Source: CADCTP01 sp963849885 (lineage in GTDB: Bacteria > Actinomycetota > Actinomycetes > Mycobacteriales > CADCTP01). From it: DNA of 64,000 nucleotides. Below are positions 25,979-33,909 of the stretch, in pieces (the first letter of the stretch is position 1; each line of letters opens with the position of its first letter). A program made the position numbers and the translations under genes. The notes below the pieces were generated by a model. It was given only the letters and a program-made list of their open reading frames with translations. It searched no databases and was not told the DNA's origin. Location: the NCBI GenBank assembly GCA_963849885.1, contig CAWKIV010000023.1, forward strand, positions 186,001 through 250,000, read 5' to 3'.

Positions 25979-27343
25979 CTACGGTGTGGAGAGGGAGCGG
26001 CGGCCGGTCAGCGGCTGACCGGGTCCCGCTTCTCCTTGATCTTGGCGGCCTTGCCGCGCAGGTCGCGCAGGTAGTAGAGCTTCGCGCGGCGCACGTCGCC
26101 GCGGGTGACCACCTCGATCTTCGCGATGATCGGGGTGTGCACCGGGAAGGTGCGCTCCACGCCCACGCCGAAGCTCACCTTGCGGACGGTGAAGGTCTCC
26201 CGGACGCCTCCGCCCTGGCGGCGGATCACCACGCCCTGGAAGACCTGCACCCGCTCGCGGGAGCCCTCGACGACGCGGACGTGCACCTTCAGCGTGTCGC
26301 CGGGGCGGAAGTCCGGGATGTCGGAACGCAACGACTCGGCGTCCAGGGCGTCCAGCGTGTTCATCTCGGCGCTTCCTTCGTCGTACGGCGGGCGCGCGGC
26401 GGCGCCGGGCTCTCGGTCCAGGGGCATCGGGGCGCTGGCATTCCACCACGGCACCCGCGACAACCCGTCCAGGGTGCCACACGGTCGCGTCCATTGCGAA
26501 ACCGCCCCCTGGCCGATCACGTCTGCGCGCTGGCTCGTCCAGGGCGGCCACCTGGCGCGGCGTGTCGGAACGAGGACACGCGCAAAGGTGATCAGTCCGG
26601 GTCGGGGGCGGGGGGCGAGGGGGGGTCGGTGCGGGGGCGAGGGGGGGTCGGCGGGCGGCGAGGAGGTCGGGGCGGCGGGCGGCGGTGCGCTGGAGGGCGA
26701 CGTCGCGCCGCCAGCGCGCCACCGCGCCGTGGTCGCCGGACAGCAGCACGCCCGGCACCGGCAGCTCCCGCCACACCGGCGGCCGGGTGTAGACCGGGTA
26801 TTCGAGCAGCCCGCCGGCGTGCGACTCCTCGGCCAGCGACTCGGGGTTGCCGAGGAAGCCGGGCAGCAGCCGGGCCACCGCCTCCACCATGACGAGCACC
26901 GCCGCCTCGCCACCGGCCAGCACGTAGTCGCCGACCGACACCTCGTCCACCGGCATCCGGGTCGCCGCGTGCTCGGCCACCCGCTGGTCGATCCCCTCGT
27001 ACCGGCCGCAGGCGAACAGCAGCCACGGCTCCTCGGCGAGCGCGGCGGCGAGCGCCTGGGTGAACGGCCGGCCGGCCGGGGTCGGCACCACCAGCCGGGG
27101 CACCGGCCCGCCGGCCGGCACCAGCTCGTCCAGGGCCAGCCCCCACGGCTCGGGGCGCATCACCATCCCGGCGCCCCCGCCGTACGGGGTGTCGTCCACC
27201 GTCCGGTGCCGGTCGGAGGTCCACCCCCGCAGGTCGTGCAGCCGCACGTCGAGCAGGCCGCGCTCGACCGCCTTGCCGAGCAGCGACACCCGCAGCGGCC
27301 CGGCCAGGTAGTCCGGGAAGATCGAGACGACGTCGACCCTCAC
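25979..27343 (-). CDS. trmD: tRNA (guanosine(37)-N1)-methyltransferase, with stop-less 3' extension
   Basis: Methylates G37 next to the anticodon to prevent frameshifting. The trefoil-knot SPOUT domain is complete: VDVVSIFPDYL, DDTPYGGGAGMVMRPEP, FACGRYEGIDQRV, SVGDYVLAGGEAAVLVMVEA. The protein normally ends near residue 230-250; here residues 232-250 are Pro-rich low complexity (26594-26650, G runs on the plus strand), then the frame enters the 79-bp repeat and stays open through all of rplS to 25979 (454 residues). Only residues 1 to about 235 (27343 to 26640) are recognisable TrmD. The adjacent frame has a stop at 26592, so a small indel in the G runs could restore a normal end. GTG start overlaps the rimM stop (GTGA). 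Confidence 0.85.
   Translation of the reverse strand: MRVDVVSIFPDYLAGPLRVSLLGKAVERGLLDVRLHDLRGWTSDRHRTVDDTPYGGGAGMVMRPEPWGLALDELVPAGGPVPRLVVPTPAGRPFTQALAAALAEEPWLLFACGRYEGIDQRVAEHAATRMPVDEVSVGDYVLAGGEAAVLVMVEAVARLLPGFLGNPESLAEESHAGGLLEYPVYTRPPVWRELPVPGVLLSGDHGAVARWRRDVALQRTAARRPDLLAARRPPLAPAPTPPRPPPPTRTDHLCACPRSDTPRQVAALDEPARRRDRPGGGFAMDATVWHPGRVVAGAVVECQRPDAPGPRARRRRAPAVRRRKRRDEHAGRPGRRVVAFRHPGLPPRRHAEGARPRRRGLPRAGAGLPGRGDPPPGRRRPGDLHRPQGELRRGRGAHLPGAHPDHREDRGGHPRRRAPREALLPARPARQGRQDQGEAGPGQPLTGRRSLSTP
26008..26364 (-). CDS. rplS: 50S ribosomal protein L19
   Basis: 118 residues, family length. FRPGDTLKVHVRVVEGSRER, VQVFQGVVIRRQGGG, and ERTFPVHTPIIAKIEVV are the L19 core. ATG 26364. Remarkably the entire gene lies inside a second open frame on the same strand, the uninterrupted 3' continuation of trmD (see findings). 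Confidence 0.96.
   Translation of the reverse strand: MNTLDALDAESLRSDIPDFRPGDTLKVHVRVVEGSRERVQVFQGVVIRRQGGGVRETFTVRKVSFGVGVERTFPVHTPIIAKIEVVTRGDVRRAKLYYLRDLRGKAAKIKEKRDPVSR
26515..26593. repeat. 79-bp palindromic element, copy A
   Basis: Begins GATCACGTCTGCGCG and ends with CGCGCAAAGGTGATC, near-perfect outer inverted repeats, with an inner pair GCGTGTC / GACACGC. An element of identical length, ends and inner stem lies at 32836-32914 in the psuG-psuK gap; only the central 20 bp or so differs. Here it is read through by the TrmD frame. Confidence 0.85.
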
Positions 27344-27861
27344 AGATCGAACAGCCCCTCCGGCGGCGCCACCACGACCCGGCCGGCCGCGACGTCCACG
27401 CTCGGCACCACGTCCCGGACGAACGGGACCAGGTGCTCGCGGCCGTCCCCGTCCCGGACCACGAGCAGGTCGGACGCGGGCGCGTGCACGACGTCCGCCA
27501 CGGTGCCCAGGTCAGCCCCGGCGGCGTCCACCGCGGCCAGCCCGACCAGCTGGTGGTCGTAGAACTCGTCCGGGTCCTCGATCGCCGGCAGCGTGGCCGT
27601 GTCGACCAGCAGCACGGTGCCGCGCAGCGCCTCGGCGGCGGGCCGGTCGGCCACGCCGGCGAAGGCCAGCACCACGCCGCCGGACCGCGGCCGCATGGCG
27701 GTCACGGTGAGCGGGCCGCGCTCGGCCGGCTCGGTGAGCAGCACCGAGCCGGCCGCGAAGCGGGCGTCGGGGTCGTCCGTACGCACCTCGACGGTCACCT
27801 CGCCGCGGATGCCCTGCGGCCGGCCGACCCGCCCGACCACGAGGGTCTGCGGCTCAGTCAT
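27340..27861 (-). CDS. rimM: Ribosome maturation factor RimM
   Basis: 173 residues; helps assemble the 30S head with S19. N-terminal barrel with VGRVGRPQGIRGEVTVEVRTDDPDARF, PRC-barrel half with EFYDHQLVGLAAVD and HLVPFVRDVVPSVDVAAGRV. Between khpA and trmD; overlaps trmD by four bases. Confidence 0.94.
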   Translation of the reverse strand: MTEPQTLVVGRVGRPQGIRGEVTVEVRTDDPDARFAAGSVLLTEPAERGPLTVTAMRPRSGGVVLAFAGVADRPAAEALRGTVLLVDTATLPAIEDPDEFYDHQLVGLAAVDAAGADLGTVADVVHAPASDLLVVRDGDGREHLVPFVRDVVPSVDVAAGRVVVAPPEGLFDL

Positions 27862-27899
27862 CGGCGCCGGCGAACCGGCCGGGCCCAGGCAAGCGGACC

Positions 27900-28130
27900 T
27901 CAGTCGGTGTCGACCACGTCGACGCGCACCCCGCGGCCGCCGATGCCGGCGACCACCTGGCGCAGCGCCTTGGCGGTGCGGCCGCTGCGGCCGATCACCT
28001 TGCCGAGGTCCTCCGGGTTGACCCGCACCTCCAGCCGCTTGCCGCGACGGGAGGTGACGAGGTCGACGCGGACGTCGTCCGGGTGCTCGACGATGCCCCG
28101 GACCAGGTGTTCCAGCGCCGCCTCGAGCAC
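27900..28130 (-). CDS. khpA: KH-domain RNA-binding protein KhpA
   Basis: 76 residues, a single KH domain with the GxxG loop in LGKVIGRSGRTAKALR. Binds RNA, probably with a KhpB/Jag partner not in this window. GTG start directly abuts the rpsP stop (no gap), so it is co-translated with S16. Confidence 0.92.
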   Translation of the reverse strand: MLEAALEHLVRGIVEHPDDVRVDLVTSRRGKRLEVRVNPEDLGKVIGRSGRTAKALRQVVAGIGGRGVRVDVVDTD

Positions 28131-28604
28131 TCAGGACTCCGCGGGAGCGGCGGCCGGTGCCTCCTCGGCGGGGGCCGGCGCCTCGGCCTTCGGCGCGGCC
28201 TTCGCGGCACGCTTGCGCGGCGTGGTCGCCGCGCCGCCGCCGCCGGAGCCGCCGCCGGAGCCGGCGAGACCCTCGCGGGCGGCCTCCTCGAACACGGCCC
28301 GCCGGTCCGGCCGCGGCGCGGCGGTCTTCATCGGCTCCGGCGCGGGCAGGCCCTTGAACTTCTGCCAGTCGCCGGTGACCCGCAGGATCGCGGCGACCGA
28401 CTCGGTCGGCTGGGCGCCGACGCCGAGCCAGTACTGCACGCGGTCGGAGTCGACCTTGATCGTGGACGGCTCGTCCTTCGGGTGGTATTCCCCGACCGCC
28501 TCGATCGACCGGCCGTCCCGCTTGGTGCGGGCGTCGGCGACGACGATGCGGTAGTGCGGCTCGCGCATCTTGCCGATGCGCATGAGCTTGATCTTGGTGG
28601 CCAC
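28131..28604 (-). CDS. rpsP: 30S ribosomal protein S16 with long C-terminal tail
   Basis: 157 residues. S16 core MATKIKLMRIGKMREPHYRI, VADARTKRDGRSIEAVGEYHP, DRVQYWLGVGAQPTESV occupies about 85 residues; the rest is a Gly-rich then Lys/Ala/Pro-rich tail (PRKRAAKAAPK, EAPAPAEEAPAAAPAES), an extension common in actinobacteria. First gene of the rpsP-khpA-rimM-trmD-rplS run. Confidence 0.95.
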   Translation of the reverse strand: MATKIKLMRIGKMREPHYRIVVADARTKRDGRSIEAVGEYHPKDEPSTIKVDSDRVQYWLGVGAQPTESVAAILRVTGDWQKFKGLPAPEPMKTAAPRPDRRAVFEEAAREGLAGSGGGSGGGGAATTPRKRAAKAAPKAEAPAPAEEAPAAAPAES

Positions 28605-28761
28605 GGGCGTGGTGCTCCAGGTGCTCGACGGGTGGGCGGCCGGATCCGCGGTGGGGCTCGCGGTCCGATCGCCGGAGGGGCGGACGCCCGGCGGGTTGAG
28701 AGGGACCCGCCGAGTGCTCGCGCTCAGTCGACCATCATGCCAGAAGAGCGCGCCCGACCGG

Positions 28762-29319
28762 TCACCAGGACTCGACCGGACGGCCCCGGTCCAGCCGCAG
28801 CAGGTGGTCGGTCCGGTCCACCACCCGCGGGTCGTGCGAGGAGACCACGAACGCGACCCCCTCCCCGCGCAGGTCGGCGAACGCGCCGAGCACCCGGTCG
28901 GCGGACGCGGAGTCGAGCTCGGCGGTCGGCTCGTCGGCGATCACGATCGACGGTCGCCCGACCACCGAGCAGGCGACGGCGAGCCGCTGCTGCTCGCCGC
29001 CGGACAGCTGGACCGGCAGGTGCCGGGCGCGGTGCCCGAGGCCGAGCAGCTCCAGCAGCCGGGCCACCTCGGCCGGGTCGGGGCGCAGCCCGCGCAGCCG
29101 GGCGGCGAACCGGAGCTGCTCGGTGGCGTCCAGCGAGTGGACCAGGTCGCCGGCCCGGGCTCCTGGAACAGGTAGCCGATCGCGGACGGCGGAGCGCGCG
29201 CACCCACGGCCGCGACAGCAGCACGGACGCCGGCCCGGGCCTGCGTCGCACTCCGGGCACCCGACGACGCGCCATCCGTGCAGCCTGCCGAAGGATTCCC
29301 GCACCGGCGGACAGATCAC
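28762..29319 (-). pseudogene. Truncated ABC transporter ATPase (LolD/MacB-like)
   Basis: The 3' half is clear: ATEQLRFAARLRGL, signature LSGGEQQRLAVACSVVGRPS, Walker B IVIADEPTAELDS, switch SSHDPRVV. The 5' part is broken: the Q-loop IGYLFQEP lies in another frame (indel near 29165, one base missing), and no Walker A or start region exists in any frame upstream. It is a decayed nucleotide-binding subunit without a permease partner. Recognisable sequence ends near 29210; the literal frame runs to 29319. Confidence 0.8.
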
Positions 29320-29365
29320 CCGGATCGTGACCTCTCAGGGACCCCGCGGTGACCGGGGCCGGGAG

Positions 29366-29433
29366 CTAGGGTGTGTCTCTCACCCGCTGGCGGCGCGCGC
29401 GTCGCATCCACCGCGGATTGGAGACACCCCTAG
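29366..29433. repeat. 68-bp inverted-repeat unit at the 3' end of proS
   Basis: CTAGGGTGTGTCTC (29366-29379) and GAGACACCCCTAG (29421-29433) are inverted copies around a GC-rich centre. The right arm contains the proS stop codon (29430-29432). Either a terminator-like stem for proS or a short insertion (MITE-like) bounded by CTAG; no T tract. Confidence 0.5.
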
Positions 29434-30830
29434 TAGGCGCGGGCGCAGTACGCGAGGAGGTCCGGCTCGTCGCCGCTGTCCGGCAGCGACCCGTCCGGCC
29501 GGGTCAGGCAGCGCACGCTCACCGACCGCTCGGCCAGCCGGGCCTCGCCCTCCGGGCCGAGCTCCGCCCACGGCATCCGGGCCCAGCCGGCCGCGGCCGC
29601 CTCGACCGCGTCCTCCACCGTCTTCACGTCCACGATCCGGGCGTCCCGCCGCTGCTCGGCCTCGGCGAACAGCGCGACCTGGTCCTCGACCAGCGCCGTC
29701 CGCACCGCGTCGACCAGCCCGCCCAGCGGCACCGGCGCCTTGCCGCCGCGGATCCGGCGCACCAGGGTGACCTGCTCGGCGGCCAGGTCGCGCGGCCCGA
29801 CCTCGACCCGCAGCGGCACGCCCTTGAGCTCCCAGTCGACCGCCCGCCGGCCGAACGGCACGTCGGTGGCCGCGTCCACCACCACCCGCACGCCGGCCGC
29901 GCGCAGGTCGGCCGCGAGCGCCTCGGCCGCCGGCGTCGCGGCCTCCTTGACCACCAGCACCGCGACCTGGGTCGGCGCCAGCCGCGGCGGCACCCGCAGC
30001 CCGTCGTCGTCGCCGTGCGCCATGATCAGCCCGCCGACCATCCGGGTCGAGGACCCCCAGGACGTCTGCCAGGCGTGCTCCCGGGACCCGTGCGGCGCCA
30101 GGAACTCGATCCCGAACGCCTTGGCGAAGTTTTGCCCCAGCTCGTGCGAGGTGCCCATCTGCAGGGCCTTGCCGTCGCCGGTCATCAGCTCCAGCGTCAT
30201 CGTGTTGGTGGCGCCGGCGAAGCGCTCCCGCGCCGTCTTGCGCCCCACCACCACCGGCATGGCCAGCACGTCGACCATGAAGTCCTCGTACACGTCGCGG
30301 AGGATCCTGATCGCGTACGCCCGGGCCTCGGCCTCGGTGGCGTGCGCGGTGTGCCCCTCCTGCCAGAGGAACTCGCTGGTCCGCAGGAAGAGCCGGGGCC
30401 GCAGCTCCCAGCGCACCACGTTGGCCCACTGGTTGATCAGCAGCGGCAGGTCGCGGTAGCTCTGCACCCACTTGGCGAACGACGCGTTGACGATCGTCTC
30501 GCTGGTGGGCCGGACGATCGCCGGCTCCTCCAGCTGCTTGCCGCCGCCGATGGTGACCACGGCCAGCTCCGGGCTGAAGCCCTCGACGTGGTCGGCCTCG
30601 CGCTTGAGGTAGGACTCCGGGATGAACAGCGGGAAGTACGCGTTGCGGGCGCCGGCCGCCTTGATCCGGTCGTCCACCTCGGCCTGCATCCGCTCCCACA
30701 GCGCGTAGCCGTCCGGCCGGATCACCATCGTGCCGCGGACCGGACCGTTCTCGGCCAGCTCGGCCTTGGCCAGGACGTCCTGATACCAGCGGGGGAAGTC
30801 GTCCGCCTGCGGAGTGAGCACACGCGCCAT
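29430..30830 (-). CDS. proS: Prolyl-tRNA synthetase, archaeal/eukaryal-like type
   Basis: 466 residues. Class II motifs: motif 1/2 region RPTSETIVNASFAKWV, INQWANVVRWELRPRLFLRTSEFLWQ, motif 3-like GSSTRMVGGLIMAHGDDDGL; anticodon-binding domain from about 280; zinc-like C-terminal domain ending in the conserved Tyr (AYCARAY). This is the short form lacking the editing INS domain. ATG 30830 is taken; a GTG two codons earlier is possible. Ends a four-gene minus-strand run psuG-psuK-amidohydrolase-proS. Confidence 0.95.
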   Translation of the reverse strand: MARVLTPQADDFPRWYQDVLAKAELAENGPVRGTMVIRPDGYALWERMQAEVDDRIKAAGARNAYFPLFIPESYLKREADHVEGFSPELAVVTIGGGKQLEEPAIVRPTSETIVNASFAKWVQSYRDLPLLINQWANVVRWELRPRLFLRTSEFLWQEGHTAHATEAEARAYAIRILRDVYEDFMVDVLAMPVVVGRKTARERFAGATNTMTLELMTGDGKALQMGTSHELGQNFAKAFGIEFLAPHGSREHAWQTSWGSSTRMVGGLIMAHGDDDGLRVPPRLAPTQVAVLVVKEAATPAAEALAADLRAAGVRVVVDAATDVPFGRRAVDWELKGVPLRVEVGPRDLAAEQVTLVRRIRGGKAPVPLGGLVDAVRTALVEDQVALFAEAEQRRDARIVDVKTVEDAVEAAAAGWARMPWAELGPEGEARLAERSVSVRCLTRPDGSLPDSGDEPDLLAYCARAY

Positions 30831-30857
30831 GCGCACAGAGGGTACGGGGGTGGCCGG

Positions 30858-31938
30858 TCAGCCGACGACGCGGCCGCGCAGCACGATCCGGACCGGCGCG
30901 GCCAGCGTGCCGAGGTCGGTCCGGGGGTCGGCGGCGTAGACGACCAGGTCCGCCGGGCGCGCCCTCGACCAGCCCGGGCAGTCCGAGGTAGTCGCGGGCG
31001 TCCCAGGAGCCGGCGGCGAGCGCGGCCCCGGCCGGCAGCCCGGCCTCGTGCAGCGCCCGGATCTCCTCGACCACGAGCCCGTGCCCGATGGTGCTGCCGG
31101 CGTCGGTGCCGACCAGGATCCGCACCCCGGCCTCGTACGCGTCCCGCACCCGGTCCCGCGCGGTGCGGTGCAGGGCGAGCATGTGCGCCGCGTACGCCGG
31201 GTACTTCGCCGCCTGCTCCGCGATGGCCGGGAAGGTGTCGATGTTGATCAGGGTGGGGGTGATCCGGATGCCGCGCCCGGCCACCTCGTCCAGCAGCCCG
31301 CCGGTCAGCCCGGTGGCGTGCTCGATGGTGTCCACCCCGGCGGCGACCAGCCCGGGCAGCGAGTCCTCGGCGAAGGCGTGCACGGCGACCCGGACGCCGA
31401 GCTGGTGGGCCCGGTCGACCGCGGCGGCGAGCACGTCGTCCGGCCACAGCGGGGCCAGGTCGCCGGCGTCGCGGTCGATCCAGTCGCCGACCAGCTTCAC
31501 CCAGCCGTCGCCGAGCCGGGCCTGCTCCTCCACCGCGGCCACCAGGCCGGCCGGCTCGACCTCGACGCCGATGTCACGCAGGTAGCGCTTCGGCCGGGCG
31601 ACGTGCTGCCCGGCGCGGATGAGCCGCGGCAGGTCGTCGCGGCGCTGCACCACCCGGTTGTCCACCGGCACGCCGGCGTCCCGCAGCAGCAGCGCGCCGG
31701 CGTCCCGGTCCTGGGCGGCCTGCCGGAGCAGCGTCTCCTCGTCGGTCCCCCCGCCACCGGGCGCCAGCCCGACGTGGCAGTGGCAGTCGACCAGCCCGGG
31801 CAGCACCCAGCCGCGGTCGGCGACGGTCTCGGCGCCGGGCAGCGGCTCGTACGTCAGCCGCCCGTCGACCGCGTAGAGGTCGCGCTCCTCGCCCTCGGGC
31901 AGCAGCACCCCCCGCACGTGCAGCGCAGCTCCGGCCAT
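30858..31938 (-). pseudogene. Amidohydrolase family protein, frameshifted near its 3' end
   Basis: Metal-dependent hydrolase of the imidazolonepropionase/prolidase-like group: LPGLVDCHCHVGLAPG (HxH), WVKLVGDW (Lys ligand), VAVHAFAEDS, TIEHATGLTG, GTDAGSTIGHG (Asp ligand). Near 30962 the frame breaks; removing one C from the CCC in VEGAP gives the expected tail ADLVVYAADPRTDLGTL, ending VRIVLRGRVVG and a TGA at 30858. ATG 31938 is 11 bp after psuK. Probably a sequencing indel or very recent loss; substrate unknown. Confidence 0.85.
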
Positions 31939-31949
31939 GCCGGCGGAGT

Positions 31950-32825
31950 TTAGGGTGTGCCTCCCGACCCGCTGCCGGGGCGGGCGCCGAGCCGGGCGAC
32001 CGCCCGGGTCGCGGCCGCCACCCCGGCCCGCAGCGCGTCCTCCGGGGCGGCGCCGGTCAGCCAGGCGGCGAGCAGGCCGGCGTCGAAGGCGTCGCCGGCG
32101 CCGGTGCTGTCCGCGACCGGGACCCGCTCGGCCGGCACCTGGATCCGGGTGGCGCCCTCGATCCAGGTGGCCCCGTCCGGCCCGGCGGTGACCGCGATCG
32201 CCCGGACCGCCGGCGCCGCCGGGCCGCCGAGCGCGGCCAGCTCGCCCGCGCTGGGCAGCAGCAGGTCGACGCCGGCCACGTCGGCGAGGAAGTCGGCCGG
32301 GTCGGCGAGCAGCGCGGCCGCCTGCGGGTCGACCGAGGTGGTGAGGCCGGCACCCCGGGCGGCGGCCAGCGCGGCCCGCCCGGCCGGCCGGGACGACGGG
32401 TCCAGCAGCACGTAGCCGGACAGGTGCAGGTGCCCGGCGCCGGCCAGGTCGGCCGGCAGGTCGGCCGGCCCGAGCCGGGCGGCGGCGCCGCGGTCGGCGA
32501 GCATGGTCCGCTGCCCGGCGGCGTCCACGACGACCACCACCTGGCAGGTGGACGCTGCGGGGTCCACGGCGAGGCGGCAGTCCACCCCGGCGGCGGCCAG
32601 CTCGGCCCGGAGCTGGTCGGCGGCGGCGTCGGCGCCGACCCGGGCCACCAGCACGGGGCGGGCGCCGCAGGCGGCCAGCCACGCCGCGGTGTTGGCGCCC
32701 GCCCCGCCCGCGGTCACGGTGACCCGGGCCCGGGCGTCACCACCGGGCGCGGGCAGCGCGTCGGTGCGTACGACGACGTCCAGGCCGGCGTCGCCGACCA
32801 CCAGGACCCGCGGTCCCTCGGACAC
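31950..32825 (-). CDS. psuK: PfkB-family sugar kinase, probable pseudouridine kinase
   Basis: 291 residues, ribokinase fold. N-terminal VVGDAGLDVVVRTD, GGAGANTAAWLAACG; C-terminal anion-hole signature DSTGAGDAFDAGLLAAWL. By itself this is only a PfkB kinase; the adjacent psuG on the same strand makes pseudouridine kinase the best reading (pseudouridine to pseudouridine 5'-phosphate). GTG at 32825, 10 bp after the palindromic element. Confidence 0.85.
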   Translation of the reverse strand: MSEGPRVLVVGDAGLDVVVRTDALPAPGGDARARVTVTAGGAGANTAAWLAACGARPVLVARVGADAAADQLRAELAAAGVDCRLAVDPAASTCQVVVVVDAAGQRTMLADRGAAARLGPADLPADLAGAGHLHLSGYVLLDPSSRPAGRAALAAARGAGLTTSVDPQAAALLADPADFLADVAGVDLLLPSAGELAALGGPAAPAVRAIAVTAGPDGATWIEGATRIQVPAERVPVADSTGAGDAFDAGLLAAWLTGAAPEDALRAGVAAATRAVARLGARPGSGSGGTP

Positions 32826-32835
32826 GACCCGAGTC

Positions 32836-32914
32836 GATCACGTCTGCGCGCCGGCTCGCCCCGCGACCCGCTCTGCTGCGGCGTGTCGGCGCGAGGACAC
32901 GCGCAAACGTGATG
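32836..32914. repeat. 79-bp palindromic element, copy B
   Basis: Same element as 26515-26593: outer arms GATCACGTCTGCGCG and CGCGCAAACGTGATG, inner stem GCGTGTC / GACACGC, different centre. It fills the gap between the psuG stop and the psuK start, so it would be transcribed as a hairpin within that operon. Confidence 0.85.
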
Positions 32915-32916
32915 CC

Positions 32917-33822
32917 TCAGCGGGCGACGGCGAGGGCGGCGGCGACCTCGGCGGCGAGTGTGGCGTTGGCGAGCACCAGCGCCTCGTTGGCGGCCAGGCT
33001 GGCGCCGGCGCTGGCGGTGTGGAAGTGCTCGAGCAGCGCCGGGGTGACGTCCTTGCCGGTGACGCCGCGCTGGGCCAGCCGCGCCAGCCCGCCGGCCAGC
33101 AGCCGCTCGTGCAGCTCGGCCGGCAGCTCGGCCCCGGCCGGCACCGGGTTGGCCAGCAGCACGCCGGCGGTGCCGGGTACCGAGCGGTGCGCGGCCAGCA
33201 CGGCCGCCGCCTCGGCGGGCGTATCCACCCGCCAGGGCACCGGGTGCTCGGACTCGCGCAGGTAGAAAGCCGGGAAGCGGTCGGTCCGGTAGCCGAGCAC
33301 CGGCACCGACCGGGTCTCCAGTGCCTCCAGCGTGGCCGGCACGTCGAGCACCGACTTCACTCCCGAGCAGACCACCAGGACCGGGGTGCCGGCGAGCACG
33401 TCGAGGTCGGCGGACACGTCCCAGGACTGCCCGGCTCCCCGGTGCACCCCGCCCAGCCCGCCGGTCGCGAAGACCGCGATCCCGGCCGCGGCGGCGAGGG
33501 CGGCCGTCGCGGCCACCGTGGTGGCGCCGTCCCGGCCGAGCGCGTACGCGGGGCCGAGGTCGCGCCGGGACAGCTTGACCAGCCCGGCCGCCGGGTCGCA
33601 GACCCGGTCCAGCTCGGCCGCGGACAGCCCGACCAGCGGGGTGCCGCCGAGCACCGCGATGGTGGCCGGGACCGCGCCGCCGGCCCGGACCCGCTGCTCG
33701 AGCCGGTCCGCCACCTCCCGGTTGCGGCCCGGCGGCAGCCCGTGGGCCAGCAGCGTGCTCTCCAGCGCCACCACCGGCCGCCCCGCCGCCAGCGCGCTGG
33801 CCACCTCGTCCGCAACCCGCAC
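32917..33822 (-). CDS. psuG: Pseudouridine-5'-phosphate glycosidase
   Basis: 301 residues; cleaves pseudouridine 5'-phosphate to uracil and ribose 5-phosphate. Family blocks: VVALESTLLAHGLPPGRN, PATIAVLGGTPLVGLS, KLSRRDLGPAYALGRDGATT, FATGGLGGVHRGAGQSWDVSADL, VVCSGVKSVLDVPATLE, TGKDVTPALLEHF. The GTG at 33822 is taken since it starts at the conserved N-terminus with GGGCGG upstream; an earlier GTG at 33879 is possible. Confidence 0.95.
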   Translation of the reverse strand: MRVADEVASALAAGRPVVALESTLLAHGLPPGRNREVADRLEQRVRAGGAVPATIAVLGGTPLVGLSAAELDRVCDPAAGLVKLSRRDLGPAYALGRDGATTVAATAALAAAAGIAVFATGGLGGVHRGAGQSWDVSADLDVLAGTPVLVVCSGVKSVLDVPATLEALETRSVPVLGYRTDRFPAFYLRESEHPVPWRVDTPAEAAAVLAAHRSVPGTAGVLLANPVPAGAELPAELHERLLAGGLARLAQRGVTGKDVTPALLEHFHTASAGASLAANEALVLANATLAAEVAAALAVAR

Positions 33823-33909
33823 CCGCCCACTATGCCGGTCCGCCCCGCTCGACCCGGCCCCGGCGAGCTCCACGCCCACCGGACGCGGCGGGTCCGCACC
33901 GACGCCGGG

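Noticed and set aside
29380..32682. An 1100-codon minus frame
   Set aside because: It holds the true amidohydrolase frame in its middle only; the flanks are shadows of psuK and proS.
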